This document shows, in pieces, positions 27,684-37,786 of a stretch of 64,000 nt of DNA; the first letter of the stretch is position 1; the number at the start of each line of letters is the position of its first letter. The notes under the pieces were generated by a model, which made no database searches, was not told the DNA's origin, and saw only the letters and a list, made by a program, of their open reading frames with translations. The position numbers and the translations under genes are program-made. This stretch comes from JAWKOK01 sp963848115 (GTDB lineage Bacteria; Chloroflexota; Anaerolineae; Caldilineales; Caldilineaceae): the NCBI GenBank assembly GCA_963848115.1, contig CAWKCP010000007.1, positions 930,001 through 994,000 on the forward strand, read 5' to 3'.

Positions 27684-28997
27684 ATGCCCAAACCACTCGA
27701 ACTCGTCCTCATGGGCGCCGGACAGCGTGGCGCTACAGCCTATGCGTCATACGCTTTCTCTCATGCCGACGAGATCCGTTTTGTGGCGGTTGCCGAGCCG
27801 AATCCGGAGCGCCGGAAACAGTTCGCCGATGAACACGATATCGATGACGCCTACTGCTTCGAATCGTGGGAAGAACTCACGGCCAAGGGACAGCTAGGCC
27901 AGGGCGCCATCGTCGCAACCCAGGATCAGATGCACGTCGAACCAGCCGTGGCCGCCATGGAGGCGGGCTATGACGTGCTGCTGGAGAAGCCAATGGCCCA
28001 CACGCTCGAAGGTTGCATCAAACTGGTGCAGACGGCCGAAGAGACCGGGCGCTCGCTCCAGATCTGCCATGTGTTGCGCTATTCACCCTTCTGGAAGACG
28101 CTCAAGCAGGTGCTCGACTCGGGCCGCCTGGGCGAGATCGTGACGGTGGAGCACAGCGAGAATGTCTCCTACTGGCACATGTCTCACAGCTTCGTGCGCG
28201 GCAATTGGGGCAACACGGCTGCATCCAGCCCCATGATCCTGGCCAAATGCTGTCACGATATGGATATCCTCTACTGGAATCTGAGCGGACGCCCCGAGCG
28301 CCTCAGTTCCTTCGGCTCACTCTTCCACTATCGCTCCGAATCAGTCGGACCTGAGATACCGCTGCGCTGCACCGACGGCTGCCCGATCGAAGAGACCTGC
28401 CCCTTCTCAGCCATCGGCATCTACATGGAAGGTCGGCCGTTCCAGAAGATGGATGGGTCATCACTGGCCAAGTCCATCGACATGGAACGGCCCATGACCT
28501 GGCCCTTCACTGTCATCGCCAATGACCCGACGGTCGAGAATCGATTGAACGCACTCAAGACCGGCCCGTACGGTCGCTGCGTCTATCACTGTGACAACGA
28601 TGTGGTCGACAATCAGGTTGTGAACATGGAATGGAGCACCGGCGCAACCGTCTCCATGGTGATGCAGGGCCACTCGAATGAAGAGAATCGCTCCATGCGC
28701 TACGACGGCGCCAAGGCGACGCTACGCGCCCGCTTCGGCGACCCATCCGAGATCACCGTCTACGATCACGGCGGCGCTGAGGAAACCATCGTCATCCCCG
28801 AAGAAGGTTCCGGCCACGGCGGCGGCGATGCCGGCATCATGGCAGACTGGATCAAGGTGCTGCGCGGCGAGGCGGATGCATTGACGAGCGCGCGTGAGTC
28901 ATTGGAAAGCCACCTCATGGCCTTCGCCGCCGAGGAGGCACGGTTGAACGGCACAGTCGTGGATATGGCGGAGTTTCGGGCGCGAGCGGAAGGTTGA
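27684..28997 (+). CDS. Gfo/Idh/MocA family oxidoreductase, long form
   Basis: A 437-residue member with the N-terminal glycine motif MGAGQRGATAYA, LLEKPMAHT near residue 96, and KCCHDMDILYW in the C-terminal domain providing the catalytic His/Asp. It is about 90 residues longer than its two neighbours because of an insertion containing a cysteine-rich patch (RCTDGCPIEETCPF) around residues 230-245. That insertion is seen in a subgroup of oxidoreductases, possibly binding metal; this is inference. GAAAGGATC precedes the ATG. It ends the forward sugar cluster and converges on the GH127 gene. Confidence 0.9.
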   Translation: MPKPLELVLMGAGQRGATAYASYAFSHADEIRFVAVAEPNPERRKQFADEHDIDDAYCFESWEELTAKGQLGQGAIVATQDQMHVEPAVAAMEAGYDVLLEKPMAHTLEGCIKLVQTAEETGRSLQICHVLRYSPFWKTLKQVLDSGRLGEIVTVEHSENVSYWHMSHSFVRGNWGNTAASSPMILAKCCHDMDILYWNLSGRPERLSSFGSLFHYRSESVGPEIPLRCTDGCPIEETCPFSAIGIYMEGRPFQKMDGSSLAKSIDMERPMTWPFTVIANDPTVENRLNALKTGPYGRCVYHCDNDVVDNQVVNMEWSTGATVSMVMQGHSNEENRSMRYDGAKATLRARFGDPSEITVYDHGGAEETIVIPEEGSGHGGGDAGIMADWIKVLRGEADALTSARESLESHLMAFAAEEARLNGTVVDMAEFRARAEG

Positions 28998-29068
28998 AAC
29001 GGATGAGAGGATGAGGGAGTGACAGAGATTTGATATTCACTTTATTGCCCCCTCACCCTTTCACCGCC

Positions 29069-29187
29069 TAATGCATCGTTCAGATGAATTCTGTCATTTC
29101 GAGCGGAGCGAGAAATCTCGTGCTTGCGGCGCTGCAGTTCCTCTTCGCTTTGCTCATCGGAATGACAAAATTCTCGTTAACTGATCG
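29069..29187. repeat. Palindromic TGTCATTTCGAGCGG-type element between convergent genes
   Basis: GAATTCTGTCATTTCGAGC on the left pairs with GCTCATCGGAATGACAAAATTC on the right. Outer bases ATCGTTCAG and CTGATCGTTA are also inverted copies. The element ends at the GH127 stop codon. Its place between two converging genes would suit a bidirectional terminator or 3'-end processing structure. Confidence 0.6.
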
Positions 29188-31101
29188 TTACGCCTTCGGT
29201 ATCCAGACGCGCATGGCGTTGGCGCCGCGATTCGCCCATGCGAAGTAGGGTATGGCCTTTAGCGTTAGCGGTTTGCTGTGGGTGTTGCGGTTGTCGGCAT
29301 AGGGTCGATACATACCGCCTGCCCAAGCATCTAGATCGACGGCACAACCGACTGCATCTACCGTGACCACGCCGCCCAGCAAGTCAGGAACCCACCTGTC
29401 GACCAACGGACCATCGGCATCGATCTGGATATCGAGCAGATCGATGGATTCATCCTGGTCCACGCCTTCAAGACAATAGACGACCGGCCCACGCTGAATC
29501 GCCACTGCGCCACGAATTTCATCGACACGCGGGTGGCCCGTCATGAGCACGGGCTTCATGTCGAGATCCAAATCGACGACATCGCCGGGCTGCCAGGCCC
29601 GCGCCAGCAAAGCATAGCCTTGCCCGACTGTCGGCGTCACCGTCTCGCCATTGACGGCGATCGTCGCCCCGACACTCCACTCAGGCAAGCGCATGCGTAA
29701 GGCCCACTCAGAGCCATCCGTCTCGTCGACGGTCAAACTGACTGCGCCCTCCCAGGGGAAATTGGCCTGCATGGTCATCTTCACGGATCCGCCGGAGGCC
29801 AACGTCAGATCAAGTTTCGCGGGCGCATATTGGTGGATCTGGATGCCGGTCTCATCGGTCGAAGCGAAGTAGTGAGAAAGTGAGGCCAGCAGGCGCATGA
29901 CATTGGGCGGACAGCAAGCACAGCCATACCATTCCGGTCGCTCGATCACCTTGTAGAAATCGATGCGATCTGGACCTCGGCTCAGGAGCGGATTGACATA
30001 GAAATAGCGTTGGCCGTCCAACGAGATGCCGCTGAGGAAGCCGTTGTAGAGCGTCTTTTCCAAGAGGTCGGCGTAGCGACTCTCACCGGTCGCCATCAAC
30101 ATGCGCCAACTCCACATGATGCTGGCGATCTGGGCACAGGTCTCACAGTAGCAGGAGTCATTGGGCAGCTCGTACGGTTCACCGAAGGCTTCGCCCTGGT
30201 GCAACGCACCGAGACCGCCCGTAATATACATCTTGCGCTCGGTCATGTCGTGCCATTGGCGCAACATGGCGTCGAAGAGGGCTTGCTCGCCGGTCTCTAG
30301 ATAGGCATCCGTGACCCCGGCTGTGAGGTAGAGCTGACGCACGGCATGGCCCTCCATGGTCGAGGCGTCGCGCACCGGCACATGGTCCTGATAGTACTTG
30401 GTGGGCGTCCAGTTGTAGACAGCCTTTAGGTGGCCTCTGCCCCGTTCATCCAGGAAGAAGAGGCCCAGGTCCAGGTAGCGCTTCTCGCCGGTCTCCCGAT
30501 AGAGCTCGATCAAGCCCATCTCGATTTCGGGATGGCCCGGCGTGGAATGGCGCTTGTCCGGTCCGAAGACCGAGTCAATGTTGTCGGCCACTCGACGGGC
30601 AATGCCCAGCAGCCGCTCATCGCCGGTCCCACGCGCGTAGGCCACGGCGGCCTGGAAGAGATGACCCGCGCAGTAGAGTTCATGGCCGTGTTCGATATCG
30701 CTCCAGCGCTGGTCCGGCTTGACCACCTGCCAGTAAGAGTCGAGATAGCCGTCATCCGCCTGGGCAGCCTCAAGCAGGTCAATCGCCTCATTGGCCATCC
30801 GCTCCAATTCGGCATTCGGATTGGCCGCCAGTTCGTAGCCCAGGGCTTCCAGCCATTTGTAGACATCTGAATCCATGAACATGGGCGTGCGGTACTCGCC
30901 TTCCTCAACACCAGCAGCCAGGCGTAGGTTGTGGAAGTTGCCGGACTTCTCAAGTTGGGCATAGCCAAACACCAGACTAACGCTACGGTTGATTTCCTGG
31001 CGTTTCGACCAGAAACCTTCCTGCAACAGAACGCCATCCAGGGGAACCGTTCGCCAGCGAGCGTACGGGCTTTTCGTGGTATCGACAGGTCCGATGGGCA
31101 T
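29188..31101 (-). CDS. GH127 family beta-L-arabinofuranosidase
   Basis: A 637-residue glycoside hydrolase of family 127 (formerly DUF1680). The zinc/cysteine site of HypBA1-type enzymes is recognisable: DSCYCETCAQ gives the Glu and one Cys, and CACCPPN near residue 391 gives the catalytic Cys pair. The (alpha/alpha)6 barrel region precedes it and a beta domain follows (AIQRGPVVYCLEGVDQ). There is no signal peptide, so it acts on imported short arabino-oligosaccharides. It is the last gene of the reverse ABC/GH operon. The stop codon abuts a repeat element. Confidence 0.92.
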   Translation of the reverse strand: MPIGPVDTTKSPYARWRTVPLDGVLLQEGFWSKRQEINRSVSLVFGYAQLEKSGNFHNLRLAAGVEEGEYRTPMFMDSDVYKWLEALGYELAANPNAELERMANEAIDLLEAAQADDGYLDSYWQVVKPDQRWSDIEHGHELYCAGHLFQAAVAYARGTGDERLLGIARRVADNIDSVFGPDKRHSTPGHPEIEMGLIELYRETGEKRYLDLGLFFLDERGRGHLKAVYNWTPTKYYQDHVPVRDASTMEGHAVRQLYLTAGVTDAYLETGEQALFDAMLRQWHDMTERKMYITGGLGALHQGEAFGEPYELPNDSCYCETCAQIASIMWSWRMLMATGESRYADLLEKTLYNGFLSGISLDGQRYFYVNPLLSRGPDRIDFYKVIERPEWYGCACCPPNVMRLLASLSHYFASTDETGIQIHQYAPAKLDLTLASGGSVKMTMQANFPWEGAVSLTVDETDGSEWALRMRLPEWSVGATIAVNGETVTPTVGQGYALLARAWQPGDVVDLDLDMKPVLMTGHPRVDEIRGAVAIQRGPVVYCLEGVDQDESIDLLDIQIDADGPLVDRWVPDLLGGVVTVDAVGCAVDLDAWAGGMYRPYADNRNTHSKPLTLKAIPYFAWANRGANAMRVWIPKA

Positions 31102-31131
31102 AGTTTGTACTCCTTGGCTAGTGATTGGGGA

Positions 31132-32646
<1,515 letters not shown>

Positions 32647-32684
32647 TTGACGTGATCCCAGCGAAAGCGTATGGAATTGTAAAT

Positions 32685-33596
32685 TTATCCCTTCAAGCCG
32701 CTCAAGACGATCCCTTGGATGAAGTACCGCTGTGCGAAGAAGAAGAGTATGACGACAGGTAGAATCATAGCCGTTGACGCCGCCATCAACAGATCCCAGC
32801 GGGTACGCATGACGCTGCGGAATGTGGCCAGACCGATAGCGACCGTGAAGTTCTCCGGCGAGTTCAGATAGAGAAGGGGACCGATGAAATCATTCCAGCC
32901 AAAGAGGAACGTGAAGATGGCGATGGCGGCCAGCGCCGGCTTAGCCAGGGGCATCATGATGCGCCAGTAGATGCCCAATTCGGTGCAACCATCTATCCGC
33001 GCAGCATCGGCCAATTCTTCCGGCAACGTGCGGAAGAATTGGCGCAATAAGAAAATGTTGAAAGCGCCGCCCCCGAAGAAAAAGGGCACGGTCAAGGGCA
33101 GAAAGGTGTCGATCCAGCCGAGACGGCTGAAAATGATGAACTGGGGCACCATGAGCACGAAATAGGGCACCATCATGGTCGACAGTACGATGGCGAACCA
33201 AAACTCGCGTCCGGGAAATCGAATACGTGCAAATCCGTAGGCGCAGAGCGAAGCCGATCCCAGAATGGCGATCTCATTCAAGAACACGATGATCAGCGTG
33301 TTCATGATGTAGATATTGAACGGCTTATAGGTCAGAGCATCCACATAGTTTTGCCAGCGCACCGGATTCGGAATCCACTGGGGCGGGAAGACGAAGATGT
33401 GTCGCTCGAGCTTGAGCGAACTACTTACGAGCCACACAAACGGCAGGATCATGACAAAAGCGCCTGCGATAAGGACCATCCAGATCATCAAGCGCCACCA
33501 TCGTTCGCCGTCTGTCAGCACACTGAGCATCCTATCTACGACCGACTCTTGTCGTGGCCCCGTATGGGCGGTTGACGCCTGATTCAGGCTACTCAT
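32685..33596 (-). CDS. Carbohydrate ABC transporter permease, MalG type
   Basis: A 303-residue permease of the CUT1 sugar-transporter class. It has six helices and the EAA loop in ELADAARIDGCTELGIYWRI near residue 205. The C-terminus (RYFIQGIVLSGLKG) is the typical MalG ending. AGGAG lies 7 bases before ATG 33596. It partners the frameshifted MalF-type gene upstream and the binding protein at 34803-36206; the CUT1 ATPase is not in the locus, as is usual for systems that share one MsmK/UgpC-type ATPase. Confidence 0.95.
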   Translation of the reverse strand: MSSLNQASTAHTGPRQESVVDRMLSVLTDGERWWRLMIWMVLIAGAFVMILPFVWLVSSSLKLERHIFVFPPQWIPNPVRWQNYVDALTYKPFNIYIMNTLIIVFLNEIAILGSASLCAYGFARIRFPGREFWFAIVLSTMMVPYFVLMVPQFIIFSRLGWIDTFLPLTVPFFFGGGAFNIFLLRQFFRTLPEELADAARIDGCTELGIYWRIMMPLAKPALAAIAIFTFLFGWNDFIGPLLYLNSPENFTVAIGLATFRSVMRTRWDLLMAASTAMILPVVILFFFAQRYFIQGIVLSGLKG

Positions 33597-33719
33597 TGCC
33601 GATCTCCTCTGGTCAATGCATTGAAAGAACAAATAACGATTCCAAAAAAGCGGGTTTTGAACCGGAAAAACAGACCTTCGTCCGCCAAGCGGAACCCGGA
33701 CTAGATGAACTGCGTCGCG

Positions 33720-34641
33720 CTAGGTGCCATCCTCGTAGTGCACCATCTTGCCCACATACTTGAAGACAAACAAGGTCAACAACATGATAATCAGGAAGAG
33801 CACCCATGCCAGAGCGGCCGCGTAGCCCATGTCCAAGTATTGAAAGGCATTGCGATAGAGATAGAGCACGTAGAAGAGTGTGGAATTCTGGGGACCACCG
33901 TCTGTGATCAGAAAACCGGCGGTAAAGACCTGAAACGTCCCGATGATGCCAATGATGAGATTGAAGAAGATAACCGGCGACATCAGCGGTATGGTGATGT
34001 GAAGCAGCTGTCGCCAACGAGATGCGCCATCGATCTTGGCCGCCTCATAGAAGACCTCGGGGATGCCCTGTAACCCGGCCAGGTAGATGATCATGCTGCC
34101 GCCCAGGCCCCACAGGCTCATTAGAATCAGTGCGGGCAATGCCCAGTCCGGATCCTGTAACCATTGAACCTTGGGGAGGCCGACTGCAGTTACCATCACA
34201 TTCAGCAGGCCAAACTCGGTATTCAAGATCCATGCCCAGAGCACGGCTGCGGCAACAGCAGGCACAATGCTGGGGAGGTAGTAGACCGTACGGAAAACGC
34301 TGATGCCGCGCACCTTGGTATTCATCAATAGCGCCAAAATGAAACCAAGCACCAGCGAGACCGGCACAGAGACCAGCGTGAAGATTGTCGTCACCTTCAG
34401 GGACTGCCAGAAAAGTGAGTCACCCCATAGCTTGACGATATTCTCGAAGCCGACATACTCCGGATCGCTGATGAGGTTCCAGATCGGTGAAGGTCAGCCA
34501 GACCGCCATCAACGCGGGCGCAGCAAACCAGAGAATGAAGCCGAGAATAAACGGCGATATGAAGAGATAGCCGGTGACTGTCCGTCTATGCACAGCCCTC
34601 TTCGGCCAGAATCGACTCGACCAACTGCTTGTGGCTTCCAT
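33720..34641 (-). pseudogene. Carbohydrate ABC transporter permease, MalF type, frameshifted
   Basis: Translation from ATG 34641 (AAGGAAC upstream) gives the N-terminal helix GYLFISPFILGFILWFAAPA and then runs out of frame. Skipping one base near 34488 (the C in GATCTGGAAC on the coding strand) restores FTDWNLISDPEYVGFENIV and continues in the frame ending at 33720. That second frame carries FYEAAKIDGASRWRQLLHI, the EAA loop. The joined protein would be about 306 residues, a normal CUT1 permease. The error is probably a one-base insertion in the data. Confidence 0.85.
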
Positions 34642-34670
34642 TGGATGTTCCTTGCGCTGAAGAGCGGAGG

Positions 34671-34785
34671 GCTGCGTGCTGCGTGCTGCGTGAAAGATGA
34701 TAGCGCTTTGGTCTCTGACGCCGATCATCCTATCGGCAAACTCGACAAACCAATATCTCCCAAAGCCTCACGCAGCAAGCAGCAG
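34671..34785. repeat. Palindromic array of GCTGCGT/ACGCAGCAAGCAGC units
   Basis: Three tandem GCTGCGT units at 34671-34693 face GCCTCACGCAGCAAGCAGCA at 34765-34784, with about 70 bases between. It lies between the binding-protein and permease genes of the arabinan operon and is related to the array at 27515-27646. Confidence 0.6.
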
Positions 34786-34802
34786 ATCCCCCGCTCATTC
34801 CC

Positions 34803-36206
34803 CTACGTCTGTTCTTCGATCAGAAGTTCATTGGCTTCCGGCACAGCCCCAACCATCGCATCCTCTGCCGTCGCGTCCCCGATCCAGATGGCATCCAAGG
34901 CAGGCGTGATAATCCCGTCTGCCTTGGGAGCGCCCGGCGGAAGATAGAGCACATGGCCGAACCTTGGCAGATACTCGGTTGGGATAAACTCATATCCCGG
35001 CGGGTGGACCTCATCAGACATCCAGGTCCCTAGGCCTTCCTCGGTCATCAAAGCAGACTGACTCGGGAGCCAGAGACCGGTGCGGCAGAACTGGGTCTGA
35101 TAGAATGGCGTGGAGAGGAAGCGCACCCACTGCCAGGCGGCATCCGGCTCTGAGGTTGCCGAAAGGGCCGAATGTAGATGAGCTTGCATGTCGGTGGCCG
35201 GCTCCTTCATCATCGGCAGCACGCCGGTTCCCAGCGTGGCGTCAATCTCCTTCATCCAATCCAACGCCCAGGACCCGTCAATGGCCATGGCCATCTTACC
35301 GGTCTCCAGCATCTGCGTGTTACTCATGCCCAAGCTCTCCATGGCCGTGGATTGGGGCATGACCTGATGAACCAGCATCAAGTCAGCAATACGCTGCAGC
35401 GCTTCGATCGCCTCAGGTTGATCCAATGTCAAGAGTTCCGTTTCGGGATCGATCCAGGTACCGCCGTTGGAGGCAATTGCTGCGTGGAGCGGAATCTGCC
35501 AGGTCGGCCAATGGACGCCCCAACGATCGACGTTCTCAATATCAAAACCGGAGTCGCCGGGATGGTTTCCGTTGACGTCAACGGTCAACGCGGTGGCAAT
35601 CTCCAGGAACTCATCCCAACTCCAGGCTTCGTCCGGATTATTGGATGGCCCCTCGATCCCCTCGGCCTCAAAAATGTCGGCGTTGTAGTAGATGTGCGGA
35701 GCGACCCAGCATGAACCAATGCCATTCCAGCGACCATTGGTTGTGCAGCGATCGCTTTCCTGTGGCTCAATGAAATAGTCTGCCGCACCCAGCAGCGGAT
35801 CACCTTCTAGCAAGTCGGTGATATCCAACAACAGACCATCGCGCACATAGGTTCGATAGTCGCCGCTGCCAATGAATGCTGTGTCCGGAGGCGTGCCGGC
35901 AGCCACGTTGGTCAGGAACTTCTCCTGGTAATTGTCTGGCGTGTGCAACCACTCGACTTTGATCCCGTCCTGCTCCTCCTCAAACACCTCAATTGCAGCG
36001 CGTACGCCGTTGTCTTCACCAGGACCACCCCAGCCCATGAAGCTGATGGTTACAACCTCTGCACCGGCCATCTCGCCTTCTTCGCCGGCTGGCGCCTGAC
36101 CGGTCGGCGAAGCACACGCAGCAATCACAGCCATGCCGGCAACGCCGGCGCTAGCGCGCAAAAAATCGCGACGACTCAGTCCCTGTCGATTCTTCGTCGT
36201 TGTCAT
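34803..36206 (-). CDS. Extracellular sugar-binding protein, ABC family 1
   Basis: A 467-residue solute-binding protein. The N-terminus combines a twin-arginine motif (SRRDFLRASAG) with a lipobox (VIAAC), so it is probably Tat-exported and lipid-anchored. The mature part has the family-1 sugar-binder layout (VTISFMGWGGPGEDNGVRAA, later AMAIDGSWALDW). With the two CUT1 permeases and the GH51/GH127 enzymes, the ligand is likely an arabino-oligosaccharide. It is the first gene of the reverse operon; a 320-base divergent region separates it from the two-component gene. Confidence 0.93.
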   Translation of the reverse strand: MTTTKNRQGLSRRDFLRASAGVAGMAVIAACASPTGQAPAGEEGEMAGAEVVTISFMGWGGPGEDNGVRAAIEVFEEEQDGIKVEWLHTPDNYQEKFLTNVAAGTPPDTAFIGSGDYRTYVRDGLLLDITDLLEGDPLLGAADYFIEPQESDRCTTNGRWNGIGSCWVAPHIYYNADIFEAEGIEGPSNNPDEAWSWDEFLEIATALTVDVNGNHPGDSGFDIENVDRWGVHWPTWQIPLHAAIASNGGTWIDPETELLTLDQPEAIEALQRIADLMLVHQVMPQSTAMESLGMSNTQMLETGKMAMAIDGSWALDWMKEIDATLGTGVLPMMKEPATDMQAHLHSALSATSEPDAAWQWVRFLSTPFYQTQFCRTGLWLPSQSALMTEEGLGTWMSDEVHPPGYEFIPTEYLPRFGHVLYLPPGAPKADGIITPALDAIWIGDATAEDAMVGAVPEANELLIEEQT

Positions 36207-36439
36207 GTTTCTCCCTCTCCTTTGGATAAGACGATCCCGAGACTTTGATTTGAAGAAAACTCAGTGGCGATACAAAATTACAGGTAGACGATCGATATAG
36301 ACATACGTGGAAGCCGCGGTACAGGGCGAGTAGTGCCCGCGTAGTGGCAAGATACCTTCCTGATTCGTGAGAGTACGCACAAATCACCCAGACGGCAGAT
36401 CTCATCCAAAATACTGAGATGCACAGGGAGCGAACGAGA

Positions 36440-36468
36440 TTGACCTGCACTAACGGCTACTCTATAAT
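36440..36468 (+). promoter_or_regulatory. Sigma70-like promoter of the two-component gene
   Basis: TTGACC (36440-36445), a 17-base spacer and a perfect TATAAT (36463-36468). It ends about 58 bases upstream of the ATG at 36527. The remainder of 36207-36439 should hold the divergent promoter of the sugar-binding-protein gene, which I cannot identify. Confidence 0.6.
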
Positions 36469-36526
36469 AGCACATTGTTCGGCACCCAAAATCCCCATTG
36501 CGCCACCATTCGGACAAGAATCAGAC

Positions 36527-37786
36527 ATGGATCAGACATCAATACGCGACAGATTCATCAAAGACCTACGTGATGCGCTGAACCACCTCCAGGATCCGGC
36601 ATTCCTCCGTCGCAGTCCGCTGACGGCGGCGTTCGGTATCGGAAAGCAGTTCGATAGTTTTTCTAGCTTACAACAGATCTTAACCGAAGGCGTTCAGTCG
36701 CTGGAGCCTGACGACGACGAACCGGCGCGGTCGCGTGCATGGCGAACCTACGATTGTCTTTTCTATCGATATGTACAGCAATTCACCCAACTGGAAGTGG
36801 CCGATCAGATCGGCATCAGCACGCGACAACTTCAACGAGAGCAGCAGGCAGCACTTGAGCGCCTGGCGGATCTGCTCTGGGAACGGATCGATCAGTCGGT
36901 TTTTGGTGAAAGCTTGACCTCATCCACTGTGGATTCACCTGATACGATTTCCACTGCGCTATCGAACGAACTGGAATGGCTACGCGATGTTTCGGCCAAA
37001 GGGAGTACTGATCTGAACCAGTTGCTAGTGTCTGTCCTTGAGCTGGCCAATTCTCTGGCCGCTGCCCACGACGTACAGCTTCAACTAGAGATGGATCCGG
37101 CCCTACCCACCCTTGCAGCCAATCAAGTTGCCCTCAACCAAACCCTGCTAAACTTGCTGACCGTGGCGATTCGTCGAGCGGACGCAAACCCAGCTTGCAG
37201 CGGCATCGTCCGTGTGTCGGCTCAACCAACACGCTGGGGAAGTACTGTCGAAATCGATTGTGACAAGACGCCCAGCAGCGTTCAAATTACTGAAGATGAC
37301 CGAGAAAGTCTGGAGATGGCTACCCAGCTAGCCGAGCTAAGCGGTGGGAGATTGAGCCTTGATGAGTCCAAGGACAGATTTCATGCCAAGCTGATGTTGC
37401 AGGCCATCGAACGGTTCCCTGTGCTTCTGATAGATGACAATGAGGACGCATTGCGGCTCATGCAGCGATATGCCTCGGGCACGCCTTTCCAACTGATCGG
37501 CAGCAGCATTCCGAGCCAAGTCATCCCGTTGGTCGAAGAGCACACGCCACAGGTCATCGTGCTCGATGTAATGATGCCGGATGTGAGCGGATGGAACATC
37601 CTTACTGAGTTACGCAGCCATCCTATCACAAAGGATCTGCCCGTGATCATGTGCACCATTCTTCCCCAGGAGGAGCTGGCTCAATCACTCGGGGCCAGCG
37701 GCTACATACGCAAGCCGGTCATGCGTCAGACCTTTCTTGATGCGCTGAACCAGGCTGCCGCACAGATGGCGCCAGAATTTCACTGA
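36527..37786 (+). CDS. Hybrid regulator: HTH-like segment, degenerate histidine-kinase ATPase fold, receiver domain
   Basis: A 419-residue cytoplasmic protein. Residues about 60-115 contain a helix-turn-helix-like stretch (EVADQIGISTRQLQREQQAA). Residues about 130-280 resemble a HATPase domain, but it lacks an H-box, and the G1 motif (D-x-G-x-G) and second N-box Asn are missing, so ATP binding is doubtful. Residues about 295-415 form an apparently functional receiver: LLIDDNED, phosphoacceptor Asp 347 in VLDVMMPD, Thr in IMCTI, Lys in IRKPV. The gene overlaps the convergent kinase gene by 68 bases. The two probably form one signalling unit. Confidence 0.75.
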   Translation: MDQTSIRDRFIKDLRDALNHLQDPAFLRRSPLTAAFGIGKQFDSFSSLQQILTEGVQSLEPDDDEPARSRAWRTYDCLFYRYVQQFTQLEVADQIGISTRQLQREQQAALERLADLLWERIDQSVFGESLTSSTVDSPDTISTALSNELEWLRDVSAKGSTDLNQLLVSVLELANSLAAAHDVQLQLEMDPALPTLAANQVALNQTLLNLLTVAIRRADANPACSGIVRVSAQPTRWGSTVEIDCDKTPSSVQITEDDRESLEMATQLAELSGGRLSLDESKDRFHAKLMLQAIERFPVLLIDDNEDALRLMQRYASGTPFQLIGSSIPSQVIPLVEEHTPQVIVLDVMMPDVSGWNILTELRSHPITKDLPVIMCTILPQEELAQSLGASGYIRKPVMRQTFLDALNQAAAQMAPEFH

